Source of the DNA: Lysobacter sp. K5869
GTDB lineage: Bacteria; Pseudomonadota; Gammaproteobacteria; Xanthomonadales; Xanthomonadaceae
Direction of reading: 5' to 3'
Length of the DNA: 64,000 bases
Assembly (NCBI RefSeq): GCF_018847975.1
Contig: NZ_CP072597.1
Location: 2,953,001 to 3,017,000 of the forward strand
Below are positions 50,739-58,767 of the stretch, one piece after another (position 1 is the first letter of the stretch; each line of letters begins with the position of its first letter). Below the pieces are notes generated by a model. That model worked only from the letters and a program-made list of their open reading frames with translations, did no database searches and was not told where the DNA came from. Made by a program: the position numbers and the translations under genes.

Positions 50739-50771
50739 AAAAGGCACCGGAAACGGTGCCTTTTCTTTTTT
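50739..50771 (+). terminator. Terminator after tRNA-Asp copy 2
   Basis: The stem AAAAGGCACCG/CGGTGCCTTTT with a GAAA loop is followed by CTTTTTT. It is a diverged copy of the first terminator with paired changes that keep the stem. Confidence 0.9.
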
Positions 50772-50990
50772 CCGCATTTTGATTTCGCCGCGCCGATCGG
50801 CGACCGGATAATCCGCGCGAACGTTCGCGCGACCTCGGCGGGGCCGTCCGCCGTCGGGGCCGCCCCGCCGCTGCGCCCAGGCCGCGCCCCGGCCCCGGCC
50901 CGCGCCCGAATGCGACATCCGTCGTCCCGCGCCGCCCAGGCCGCGGAACCGCGCTAAACTGTCCGGCTTACGACTTAACCCGACCCGGAC

Positions 50991-52985
50991 ATGCTGCAGA
51001 CACTCCGCGACAAGACCTCGGGCTGGATCGCCACCGTGATCCTAGGCCTGCTGATCGTTCCCTTCGCCTTCGTCGGCATCGAGCAGTACATGGTGCAGCG
51101 TACCGACAACGCGGTCGCGCGCATCGAGATCGCGCCGTCGTGGTGGCGTTCGGCGCCGTCGTGGTGGCCGGCGTCGATGCTGTGGAAGAAGGAAGCGATC
51201 GAACGCGGCGAATTCGACGAGCGCTTCAACCGCGCCCGCGATCAGGCCCGCGCCCAGCAAGGCCCGAACTTCGACGCGCGCGAATTCGAGAAGCCCGAGA
51301 GCAAGCGCAAGGTGCTCGACGCGCTGATCGACGAACGCATCCGCAAGGTCGCCGCCGAAGTCGACGGCGTGACCGTCAGCGACGCGCTGGTGATCAAGAC
51401 CATCCAGTCGGTGCCGGACTTCCAGGACGGCAGCGGCAAGTTCAGCCAGGAGCGCTACATCCTCGGCTTGCAGATGCGCAATCCGCCGCAGACGCCGACC
51501 CAGTTCCAACAGTTCGTGCGCGACCGCCTGCAGGAAACCCTGTTGCCGTCGAGCCTGGCCGACAGCAGCTTCGTCACCTCCGGCGAAACCGATCGCCTGA
51601 TCAAGCTGCTGGGCGAGAAGCGCGACATCAGCCTGGTCGAGCTGCCGGCGCCGGCCGCCGACACCGCCGAGGTGAGCGCGGCCGACATTCAGAAGTGGTA
51701 CGACGGCCACGGCAAGGACTTCCGTTCGCCCGAGAGCGTGGGCATCGAGTACGTCGAGCTCAACGGCGCGACCCTGCCGCCGCCGGCGCCGCCGACCGAG
51801 CAGGCGCTGCGCGATCGCTACGAAAAAGAACAGAAGAAGTTCCTGGCCGCCGAGCAGCGTCTGATCTCGCACATTCAGATCAACGTGGCCGCCAACGCCG
51901 ACGCCGCCGCGCAGAAGGCGGCCGAGGACAAGGCCAAGCAGATCGCCGCGCAGGCCAAGGCGCCGGGCGCCGACTTCGCCGCGCTGGCGCGCGCCAACAG
52001 CGACGACCTGGGCTCCAAGGCCGCCGGCGGCGACCTGGGCTGGATGAACAAGGGCGACATTCCGGGCGCGTTCGACGAGACCGCGTTCGGCAAGCTGCAG
52101 GTCGGCCAGATCAGCGATCCGGTCAAGGCCGACGGCGGCTGGCACATCATCCAGGTGCGCGAACTCAAGAGCGGCTCGCAGCAGCCGTTCGAGGCGGTGC
52201 GCGAGATCCTCGCGCGCGAGGAGAGCGAAGGCGCCCGCGAGCGCGCGTTCAACGAGTTCTCGGCCAAGCTGGTCGATCTGGTCTACAAGAACCCGACCAC
52301 GCTGGAAGCTCCGGCCAAGGCGGTCGGTGTGCCGCTGCAGAAGATGGCCGTGGTGACCCGCGACGCCGCCGCCAACACCGGCATCGCGCAGAATCCGGCG
52401 GTGGTGCGCGCGGCGTTCACCGATGCGCGCATCCAGGACAACACCGTCAGCGATCCGATCGACATCGGTCAGGACCACAGCGTGCTGATCCGCGTGGTTT
52501 CGCACACGCCCGAACGCGCGCAGCCGCTGGCGCAGGTGCGCGAGAAGGTGATCGCCGCGATCCGCGCCGACCGCGTGTCCAAGGCCGCGCAGAAGGACGC
52601 CGACGCGCTGATCGCGCGCATCGACGGCGGCGAAACGCTGACCGCGGTGGCCGCGTCCAAGCAGCTGCCCGCGCCGCAGGATCTGCCGGGCGTCGCCCGC
52701 GGCATGCCGATGCTGCCGCCGGACGTGACCGAAGCGATCTTCGCGGTGCGCGCGCCGGCGCAGGGCAAGAGCGCCGGCGGCAAGGCCAAGTTGCCCGACG
52801 GCCGCTACGTGCTGTTCGCGGTGACCAAGGTCGCGCCGGGCGACAAGTCGGTGCTGAAGCCGTCGGAACTGGACATGCTGCGCACGCAGTCGGGCCAGGC
52901 GACCGCGGTGGACGAGGTGACCGAACTGACCTCGGCGCTGCGCAAGCGCATGGTGATCAAGGTGATGGAGGAGAACCTGCGCTGA
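50991..52985 (+). CDS. ppiD: Peptidyl-prolyl isomerase PpiD, membrane-anchored periplasmic chaperone
   Basis: The 664-residue protein has an N-terminal transmembrane helix (GWIATVILGLLIVPFAFVGI, about 11-30). A SurA-N-like helical region follows, including KVLDALIDERIRKVAAE. A parvulin domain lies about 285-390 with RLISHIQI, SDDLGSKAAGGDLGWMNKGD and GGWHIIQV. A large helical C-terminal region ends the protein. It assists folding of exported proteins at the inner membrane. An unusual WWRSAPSWW stretch lies near residues 51-59. Confidence 0.93.
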   Translation: MLQTLRDKTSGWIATVILGLLIVPFAFVGIEQYMVQRTDNAVARIEIAPSWWRSAPSWWPASMLWKKEAIERGEFDERFNRARDQARAQQGPNFDAREFEKPESKRKVLDALIDERIRKVAAEVDGVTVSDALVIKTIQSVPDFQDGSGKFSQERYILGLQMRNPPQTPTQFQQFVRDRLQETLLPSSLADSSFVTSGETDRLIKLLGEKRDISLVELPAPAADTAEVSAADIQKWYDGHGKDFRSPESVGIEYVELNGATLPPPAPPTEQALRDRYEKEQKKFLAAEQRLISHIQINVAANADAAAQKAAEDKAKQIAAQAKAPGADFAALARANSDDLGSKAAGGDLGWMNKGDIPGAFDETAFGKLQVGQISDPVKADGGWHIIQVRELKSGSQQPFEAVREILAREESEGARERAFNEFSAKLVDLVYKNPTTLEAPAKAVGVPLQKMAVVTRDAAANTGIAQNPAVVRAAFTDARIQDNTVSDPIDIGQDHSVLIRVVSHTPERAQPLAQVREKVIAAIRADRVSKAAQKDADALIARIDGGETLTAVAASKQLPAPQDLPGVARGMPMLPPDVTEAIFAVRAPAQGKSAGGKAKLPDGRYVLFAVTKVAPGDKSVLKPSELDMLRTQSGQATAVDEVTELTSALRKRMVIKVMEENLR

Positions 52986-53016
52986 GGCGCGGTTCGTTCG
53001 ACATCGTCGTTCGACG

Positions 53017-53047
53017 AAGGCCCGGCGAATGCCGGGCCTTTGTTTTT
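53017..53047 (+). terminator. Terminator after ppiD
   Basis: The stem AAGGCCCGGC/GCCGGGCCTT with a GAAT loop is followed by TGTTTTT. Confidence 0.85.
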
Positions 53048-53116
53048 GCGGCGATTCTTTGTCGCGGTCATCGCGTTTTTGGTGCGCGCCGCTAGCGGCG
53101 TCGTAGCTTCGTTTGC

Positions 53117-53314
53117 GCGGTCGCGGCTCGCGCCGCTCCTACAGTCGATTCGACGTGGTTGCGTTCCTCCCTGTAGGAGCGGCGCGAGCCGCGACCGCGA
53201 CAATTCGACGACGACGAACCTTCGTCGCAGGCCCATTCGCGGTCGCGGCTTACGCCGCTCCTACATGAAGCCAGGCCGTCGCGAAGCGGCGGTAGGAGCG
53301 GCGTAAGCCGCGAT
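53117..53314. repeat. Cluster of four REP elements (two inverted pairs)
   Basis: Elements lie at 53117-53144 (-), 53171-53198 (+), 53239-53264 (-) and 53292-53314 (+). Each begins GTAGGAGCGGC and ends GCCGCGA. The core is GCGGC-loop-GCCGC, with loop GCGA in the first pair and GTAA in the second. They match the GTAG-headed REP class described in Stenotrophomonas and relatives. They lie between ppiD and rlmH. Confidence 0.88.
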
Positions 53315-53453
53315 CAACCGAAGCGACGCCATACCACGCACCGCCCCGAAGCCGCTCATCCCCACGCGTAACCACCCACCGCCGCGATTCCGATCACCGG
53401 CCCCAACGCGCCGCCGAACGCCGCCCCCACCACCCCCGAGCTACCATGCCCGC

Positions 53454-53924
53454 ATGAAAAGCAAACTGATCGCCGTCGGCGAACGCGCGCCGCGCTGGGT
53501 CGCGGAAGGCTTCGGCGAGTACCAAAAGCGCCTATCGCACTGGTTGCCGCTGGAACTGGTGGAGATCGAACCCGGCCTGCGCGGCAAGGGCCGCGACGCG
53601 GTGCGCGCGACCGCGGACGAGGGCGCGCGCGTGCTCGCGGCGCTGCCGAAGAACGCCTGCGTGGTGGTGTTGGAGGGGCGCGGGCGCTTGTGGACCTCGG
53701 AGCAGTTGGCGCAGCGGCTGGAGCATTGGCGCGGGCAGGGGCGCGATCTGGCGTTCTTGATCGGCGGGCCGGAAGGGCATGCGCCGGAGGTGTTGGCGCG
53801 CGCGGACGAGCAGTGGTCGCTGGGGCCGTTGACGCTGCCGCATATGTTGGTGCGGTTGGTGGCGGCGGAGCAGTTGTATCGGGCGGCCGCGTTGTTGGCG
53901 AATCATCCGTATCACCGCGCGTGA
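53454..53924 (+). CDS. rlmH: 23S rRNA pseudouridine-1915 N3-methyltransferase
   Basis: The 156-residue protein has the SPOUT signature of RlmH: VVLEGRGRLWTSEQLAQRL, FLIGGPEGHAPEVLARAD and the C-terminal knot LPHMLVRLVAAEQLYRAAALLANHPYHRA. It modifies helix 69 of 23S rRNA. It starts MKSKLIAVGERAPRWV, the family norm. Confidence 0.95.
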   Translation: MKSKLIAVGERAPRWVAEGFGEYQKRLSHWLPLELVEIEPGLRGKGRDAVRATADEGARVLAALPKNACVVVLEGRGRLWTSEQLAQRLEHWRGQGRDLAFLIGGPEGHAPEVLARADEQWSLGPLTLPHMLVRLVAAEQLYRAAALLANHPYHRA

Positions 53925-54010
53925 GGCGTTCGGTCGGCGGGATTGGATGGTGGAGCGTGCGGTTTGCGAGAGGCGGGGCGTTGCCGGCGGGTCGTCGTAG
54001 GTGAGGATTC

Positions 54011-54038
54011 GCGGTCGCGGCTCGCGCCGCTCCTACAG
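54011..54038 (-). repeat. Single REP element
   Basis: It is the same 28-bp element as those at 53117 and 53171 (GCGA loop), alone in the rlmH to tonB gap. No other feature was seen in 53925-54122. Confidence 0.85.
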
Positions 54039-54122
54039 GGGGAAACGGGACGGCGCGTAGCGAGTGCGGGAGCGATCTGTCGCTGGGATTGTTTCGCTCG
54101 ATGCGGGGTTAATCGCGAAAAG

Positions 54123-54148
54123 AAGACCCTCGCCGAAGCGAGGGTCTT
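54123..54148. terminator. Hairpin between convergent rlmH and TonB-like genes
   Basis: A perfect 11-bp stem AAGACCCTCGC/GCGAGGGTCTT with a CGAA loop. In the leftward direction the hairpin runs into TTTTCGCG, so it probably serves the TonB-like gene. Confidence 0.75.
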
Positions 54149-54197
54149 GTCGGTGGTGCCGGCGTCGTCGCGCGCCGCTCGCGCAGCGCGAGACGGC

Positions 54198-54884
54198 TTA
54201 TTGCCTGTCCAGCTTGAACTCGATCGGCACGCGGCCGCGCGCCTGCACGGGTTGGCCGTTTTCCATCGCGGGCTGGAACGCCCAGCGCTGCAGCACGACC
54301 TTGCGCGCGGCTTGGTCGAGCGCGCGGTTGCCGCTGCTGCGCACGATCAGCACGTCGACCGGCTTGCCGTCGAGGCCGACCAGGATTTCCAGTTCGACCG
54401 TGCCGGTGATGCCGGCGCGCACCGCTTCGATGGGGTAGTTCGGCGGCGGGTTGCGCAGCACTTGCAGCGTCGCGCCTTCGAGGGTGCGGCCGACGTTGCT
54501 GACCGGCGGCGGGGTCGCGATGGCGACTTGTTCGACGCCCTGGAAATCCATCGGCATCGCCGGCTGATCGACGACGACTTCCGGCGGCGGCGCCACGTTC
54601 TGCTGCACGACCGGCTGCACCCGCGGCGGCGGGTCCTTGACCACTTGCCGCAGCGGCTTGTCCTTCGGCGGCGGCGGGGGCGGGTCGATCGGCTTGGGCC
54701 GGGACAGGATTTCGATGGTCGGCAACTGCTCGAGCTGCTGGGTGACCAACTGCGGAGCGCTCAGCGGCGCCAGCATCAACATCAGCATGGCCGCGTTGAA
54801 GGCGATGGCGCCGGCGTTGGCGGCGATGCGGGTGCCGTCCAGGGGCTGGCGGGCGGGGTGGTGGGATGGGAGCGTGCGAACCAT
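54198..54884 (-). CDS. TonB-family energy transducer protein
   Basis: The 228-residue protein has an N-terminal hydrophobic helix (about 22-45, IAFNAAMLMLMLAPLSAP). A Pro-rich spacer (about 62-105, RPKPIDPPPPPPKDKP) follows. The C-terminal TonB fold contains YPIEAVRAGITGTVELEILVGLDGKPVDVLIVRSSG and LQRWAFQPAMENGQPV. AAGGAGG lies 6 nt before the second of two ATGs, so 54884 is chosen over 54890. No exbBD genes are adjacent. Confidence 0.85.
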   Translation of the reverse strand: MVRTLPSHHPARQPLDGTRIAANAGAIAFNAAMLMLMLAPLSAPQLVTQQLEQLPTIEILSRPKPIDPPPPPPKDKPLRQVVKDPPPRVQPVVQQNVAPPPEVVVDQPAMPMDFQGVEQVAIATPPPVSNVGRTLEGATLQVLRNPPPNYPIEAVRAGITGTVELEILVGLDGKPVDVLIVRSSGNRALDQAARKVVLQRWAFQPAMENGQPVQARGRVPIEFKLDRQ

Positions 54885-55265
54885 GGGCATCCTCCTTGAG
54901 TGTGTCGTACAGCTCTGACAACGGCCCGGAACCGCCAGCGGGGTTACTGCTGAAAACGGTGCCGCGTCTCAAAAATGCGCCGCCGGCCGGCGGGGATGCA
55001 AGCGGTTCTCGTTTGCGACTTTGGTGGGAAGAGGCTGCGCGCGGCGCGTTCGGTCGCCGATGAGGGCGGTTCTCATCGTCGGACTTCGTGCTCGCATTTC
55101 CGTCGATTCGGCGGCATCCGTGCTTGTTCCGACGCGACGGCCCGACGCTCTTTTTCGCTGAATGAACGGCAACGTACCACCGCGATTCGTGCGCTTGGCC
55201 ACTTGCCCGAGCGCCGGACATCTGTCTCGCACGCATATGCGAACGCCGCCCGTCCGCACCGCCTA

Positions 55266-55300
55266 TAAAAACGACGAGGCCCGCTCGCGCGGGCCTCGTC
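55266..55300 (-). terminator. Leftward terminator of the SIMPL operon
   Basis: A perfect 12-bp stem GACGAGGCCCGC/GCGGGCCTCGTC with a 4-base loop is followed leftward by GTTTTTATAGG. The rest of the 54885-55324 gap (440 bp) shows no gene that I can support; it must hold the promoter of the TonB-like gene. Confidence 0.85.
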
Positions 55301-55324
55301 TTTCTGCTCGAACCGGATCGAAGC

Positions 55325-55498
55325 TCACTGGCCGTCGCCGTCCTCCGGCGCCCGCTCCAGCCCGCCCTCATCGGGATCGGGCTCGCGCCGCTTCGGCCGC
55401 TTGGCGTCCTCGCGGTCCTGCGGCTGCGGCTCGGGATACCCCGGCGCGCGGCCCGGACGCGGGTCGGCGGTGCCCGGCGTGCGCTTCTCCCGGCTCAT
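55325..55498 (-). CDS. Small charged, probably disordered protein (57 aa)
   Basis: The ATG stands one base after the stop of the SIMPL gene and the ORF ends 25 bp before a strong terminator. It therefore fills the rest of that transcript. The product begins MSREKRTPGTADPRPGRAPG and is rich in Pro, Arg, Asp and Glu with no hydrophobic core. A coupled start and tight packing argue that it is translated. The function is unknown. Confidence 0.6.
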   Translation of the reverse strand: MSREKRTPGTADPRPGRAPGYPEPQPQDREDAKRPKRREPDPDEGGLERAPEDGDGQ

Positions 55499-55499
55499 C

Positions 55500-56288
55500 T
55501 CACTTGCCCAGCTCGAACACGACGTCGAGGTTCATCGACAGGCTGTTCTCGCCCGGCGACACCGAGGTGTCGGCGGCGGCGCCGGCCTTTTCCATGCGCA
55601 TGGCCATCATCGGCATCGGCATCGGCGGGGCGAAGCGGCCGCCCTCGCTGACGCTGACGATGCGGCGCACCTTCATGCCCAGGGTCTTGGCGTACATCTC
55701 GGCGCGCGACTGGGCCTTCTCGATGGCGCCGCGGCGGGCTTCGTCGAAGGCGGCGTCCTTGTCCTTGTCGTCGAGGTCGAAGGTCGGGCCGTTGATCTGG
55801 TTGGCGCCGGTGGCGACCAGCGAATCGAGGATCTTGCCGACCTTGGAAATGTCGCGGATCACGATGTTGACGTTGTTGCTGGCCTGGTAGCCGGTGATCT
55901 GCGGCGGCTGGTTTTCCTGGTAGCGGTACTGCGGGTTGAGGTTGATGCCGCTGGTCTGGATGTCGCGCTCGGCGATGCCGGCGGCCTTGATCGCGGCGAC
56001 CACCTTGGCCATCTGCTCGGCGTTGGCGCGCATCGCGGCGTTGGCGTCGGCGGCCTGGGTGACCACGCCGGTGGAGACGGTGGCGATGTTCGGCGTGCGC
56101 TTGGCGACGGATTCGGCCGAGACCGAGAGCAGGGTGCCGTCGGTGGCGACGTAAGGGGCGGTTTGCGCGGACGCGGTCATGGCGGTTGCGGCTCCGAAGG
56201 CGAGAACGGCGGCGAGCGCCAGCGGGCGCAACGACAGGCGGGACAGGGACGGCAGGCGGACGAGCGACGAGGACGACGACCGGGTCAT
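55500..56288 (-). CDS. SIMPL (DUF541) domain periplasmic protein
   Basis: The 262-residue protein has a signal peptide ending ATAMTASAQ. The SIMPL domain follows: [53 protein letters not shown] and [27 protein letters not shown]. These correspond to the E. coli YggE type. AAGGAG is 6 nt before ATG 56288. The role is unclear; YggE is linked to oxidative stress. Confidence 0.88.
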   Translation of the reverse strand: MTRSSSSSLVRLPSLSRLSLRPLALAAVLAFGAATAMTASAQTAPYVATDGTLLSVSAESVAKRTPNIATVSTGVVTQAADANAAMRANAEQMAKVVAAIKAAGIAERDIQTSGINLNPQYRYQENQPPQITGYQASNNVNIVIRDISKVGKILDSLVATGANQINGPTFDLDDKDKDAAFDEARRGAIEKAQSRAEMYAKTLGMKVRRIVSVSEGGRFAPPMPMPMMAMRMEKAGAAADTSVSPGENSLSMNLDVVFELGK

Positions 56289-56412
56289 GTGCAACTCCTT
56301 GAGGGACGAGGTAAGGGTCTTGCTGAATCGGTTAACGAACCGTGATTCGTTACGGGGTTTGCCGGGTTCGGCGTGGGCTGGCGCTCAGTCAGCGCGGGTT
56401 ATGCTTTCGCGC

Positions 56413-56982
56413 ATGCTCTATCTAGCCTCCCAGTCGCCGCGGCGACGCGAATTGCTCGGCCGCCTCGGCCTGGAATACGGCCTTATCGATCTGGATGTGC
56501 CCGAACAGCGCCAGCCCGGCGAACCGGCGGCCGAGTACGTGCGCCGGGTGGCGCGCGAAAAGGCCGGCGCGGGCTTGCTCAAGGTGGTCGCCAACCCCTC
56601 CGCGGTGGTGCTCGGCGCCGACACCGAGGTGGTGCTCGACGACGAGGTCTTCGGCAAGCCGCGCGACGCCGAGGATGCCCGCGCCATGTTGCGGCGGCTG
56701 TCCGGCCGCACCCATCAGGTGATCAGCGCGGTGTCGCTGGTCTCGCCGGCGCGCGAGGCGCAGGCGGTGTCGGTGTCGGAGGTCAGCTTCGCCGCGCTCG
56801 ACGCGGGCGAGATCGAACGCTACGTCGCCACCGGCGAGCCGATGGGCAAGGCCGGCGCCTACGCCATCCAGGGCGGCGCCGAAGTATTCGTGACCCGGCT
56901 GGCGGGCAGCTACTCTGGGGTGATGGGGCTGCCGCTGCACGAAACCGCGCGGCTGCTGCGCGAGTTCGGCCTGAGCGCCTGA
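56413..56982 (+). CDS. maf: Maf-family nucleotide pyrophosphatase
   Basis: The 189-residue protein has [12 protein letters not shown] (about 4-15), the catalytic Asp in LGADTEV (Asp 70), [23 protein letters not shown] and the C-terminal [14 protein letters not shown]. It is close to the YhdE type that hydrolyses dTTP and UTP. It is followed by rng as in many proteobacteria. An ATG four codons earlier (56401) is possible. Confidence 0.93.
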   Translation: MLYLASQSPRRRELLGRLGLEYGLIDLDVPEQRQPGEPAAEYVRRVAREKAGAGLLKVVANPSAVVLGADTEVVLDDEVFGKPRDAEDARAMLRRLSGRTHQVISAVSLVSPAREAQAVSVSEVSFAALDAGEIERYVATGEPMGKAGAYAIQGGAEVFVTRLAGSYSGVMGLPLHETARLLREFGLSA

Positions 56983-57132
56983 ACCGCGCCGAACGCCGTC
57001 GCGCGCGCGGCCGAACTCGGCCGGCCGCGCGCGTTCCATAGCAACCCCATCGCCGTACCCGCCCGCACGCCTTTAGCCCCGCCGTTCCCCTCATTCCCCG
57101 CCTACGCAGCGCCAACGGACCCGCGCCCCCTC

Positions 57133-58620
57133 ATGACTGAAGAGATCCTGGTCAACGTCACCCCGCGCGAAACCCGCGTCGCCGTGGTCGAAAACGGCAT
57201 GCTGCAGGAGCTGCACATCGAGCGCGGCTGGCGCCGCGGCGTGGTCGGCAACATCTACAAGGGCAAGGTGCAGCGGGTGATGCCGGGGATGCAGGCGGCG
57301 TTCGTCGAGATCGGCCTGGAGCGCGCGGCGTTCCTGCACGCGGCCGACATCGTCCGCCCCAATCAGAGCAACGAAGGCGAGGGCGAGGAAGCGCCGCTGC
57401 CGCCGGCGCCGACCCGGCCGATCGCCGAATTGCTGCGCGAGGGCCAGGAAATCGTGGTCCAGGTGGTCAAGGACCCGATCGGCAGCAAGGGCGCGCGCCT
57501 GACCACGCAGCTGTCGATCCCCTCGCGCTATCTGGTGCTGCTGCCGCGCACCCGCGTGGTCGGGGTGTCGGCGCGGATCGAGGACGAGGGCGAGCGCGCC
57601 CGGTTGAAGGCGCTGGTGACCGCGCAGGCGCCGGCCGGCGAGCAGCACGGCTACATCGTGCGCACCAACGCCGAGGGCCAGCCGGAGGAAGCGCTGGCCG
57701 AGGACATCGCTTACCTGAGCCGGGCCTGGGCGCTGATCGCGGAGAAATCGCGCAGCAGCAAGGTCGGCGAGCGCGTCTACGAAGACCTGAGCCTGCCGCT
57801 GCGCGCGGTGCGCGACCTGATCCGGCGCGACGTGGAGAAGGTCAAGGTCGACTCGCGCGAGACCAGCGAGCGCCTGCGCAGCTTCGCCGCCCAGTACATG
57901 CCGGGGCTGGCGGAAAAGATCGAGCACTACACCGGCGCGCGGCCGATCTTCGACCTGTACGGGGTCGAGGACGAGATCCAGCGCGCGCTGGACAAGGAGG
58001 TGCCGCTGAAGTCCGGCGGCTACCTCGTCATCGACCAGACCGAGGCGATGACGACCATCGACGTGAACACCGGTTCCTTCCTCGGTCAACGCAACCTCGA
58101 GGAAACCGTTTACCGCACCAACCTGGAGGCGGCGCAGTCGGTCGCCCGGCAATTGCGGCTGCGCAACCTGGGCGGGATCATCATCATCGACTTCATCGAC
58201 ATGACCGACCAGGAGCACAAGCGCCAGGTGCTGCGGCAGTTGGAGAAGTCGCTGACCCGCGACCACGCCAAGACCACGGTGTACGACTTCTCGCCGCTGG
58301 GGCTGGTGGAGATGACCCGCAAGCGCACCACCGAGAGCCTGGAGCGCCAGCTCAGCGAGGCCTGCCACGAGTGCGGCGGGCGCGGCACGCTGAAGACGCC
58401 GGAGACGGTGACTTACGAAATTTTCCGCGACATCGTCCGTCAGGTGCGCCAGTTCGACGCGGCGCGGCTGCTGGTGATCGCCTCGCCCAAGGTGGTGGCG
58501 CGGATCACCGACGAGGAGTCGGCGGCGGTGGCGGAACTGGAAGAGTTTTTGAGCAAGTCGATCCGGTTCCAGGCCGACGACCAGTATGCGCAGGAGCAGT
58601 TCGATGTGGTTTTGCTTTAA
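57133..58620 (+). CDS. rng: Ribonuclease G
   Basis: The 495-residue protein begins MTEEILVNVTPRETRVAVVENG. The S1-like region is NIYKGKVQRVMPGMQAAFVEIG, the DNase-I-like site is TIDVNTGSF and IIIIDFIDM, and the zinc-link CHECGGRGT has Cys near 411 and 414. It lacks the long C-terminal scaffold of RNase E. It matures 16S rRNA 5' ends and degrades mRNA. The maf-rng order is conserved. Confidence 0.95.
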   Translation: MTEEILVNVTPRETRVAVVENGMLQELHIERGWRRGVVGNIYKGKVQRVMPGMQAAFVEIGLERAAFLHAADIVRPNQSNEGEGEEAPLPPAPTRPIAELLREGQEIVVQVVKDPIGSKGARLTTQLSIPSRYLVLLPRTRVVGVSARIEDEGERARLKALVTAQAPAGEQHGYIVRTNAEGQPEEALAEDIAYLSRAWALIAEKSRSSKVGERVYEDLSLPLRAVRDLIRRDVEKVKVDSRETSERLRSFAAQYMPGLAEKIEHYTGARPIFDLYGVEDEIQRALDKEVPLKSGGYLVIDQTEAMTTIDVNTGSFLGQRNLEETVYRTNLEAAQSVARQLRLRNLGGIIIIDFIDMTDQEHKRQVLRQLEKSLTRDHAKTTVYDFSPLGLVEMTRKRTTESLERQLSEACHECGGRGTLKTPETVTYEIFRDIVRQVRQFDAARLLVIASPKVVARITDEESAAVAELEEFLSKSIRFQADDQYAQEQFDVVLL

Positions 58621-58624
58621 GGCA

Positions 58625-58727
58625 GGGAACAGGGAACGGGGAACGGGGAATGGCGGGCGCCGTTCCGCGTTGCCGCGTTCGCAGGACGCGCGCGCGTCCT
58701 CTCCATTCCCCGTTGTTCCCTGTTCCC
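58625..58727. repeat. Imperfect inverted repeat of GGGAAC-type tracts
   Basis: The left arm is repeated GGGAAC(A/G)/GGGGAA tracts and the right arm is their complement (CCATTCCCC...TTCCC), about 25 bp each, around a 50-bp GC-rich loop. It fills the rng-yhdP gap. Similar tracts occur in intergenic DNA of Xanthomonadaceae. A small hairpin CTCCGCG/CGCGGAG (58741-58757) then covers the GGAG ribosome site of yhdP. Confidence 0.7.
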
Positions 58728-58767
58728 CTGATTCCCTGCGCTCCGCGGCACGCGGAGCGGGCCGCTG

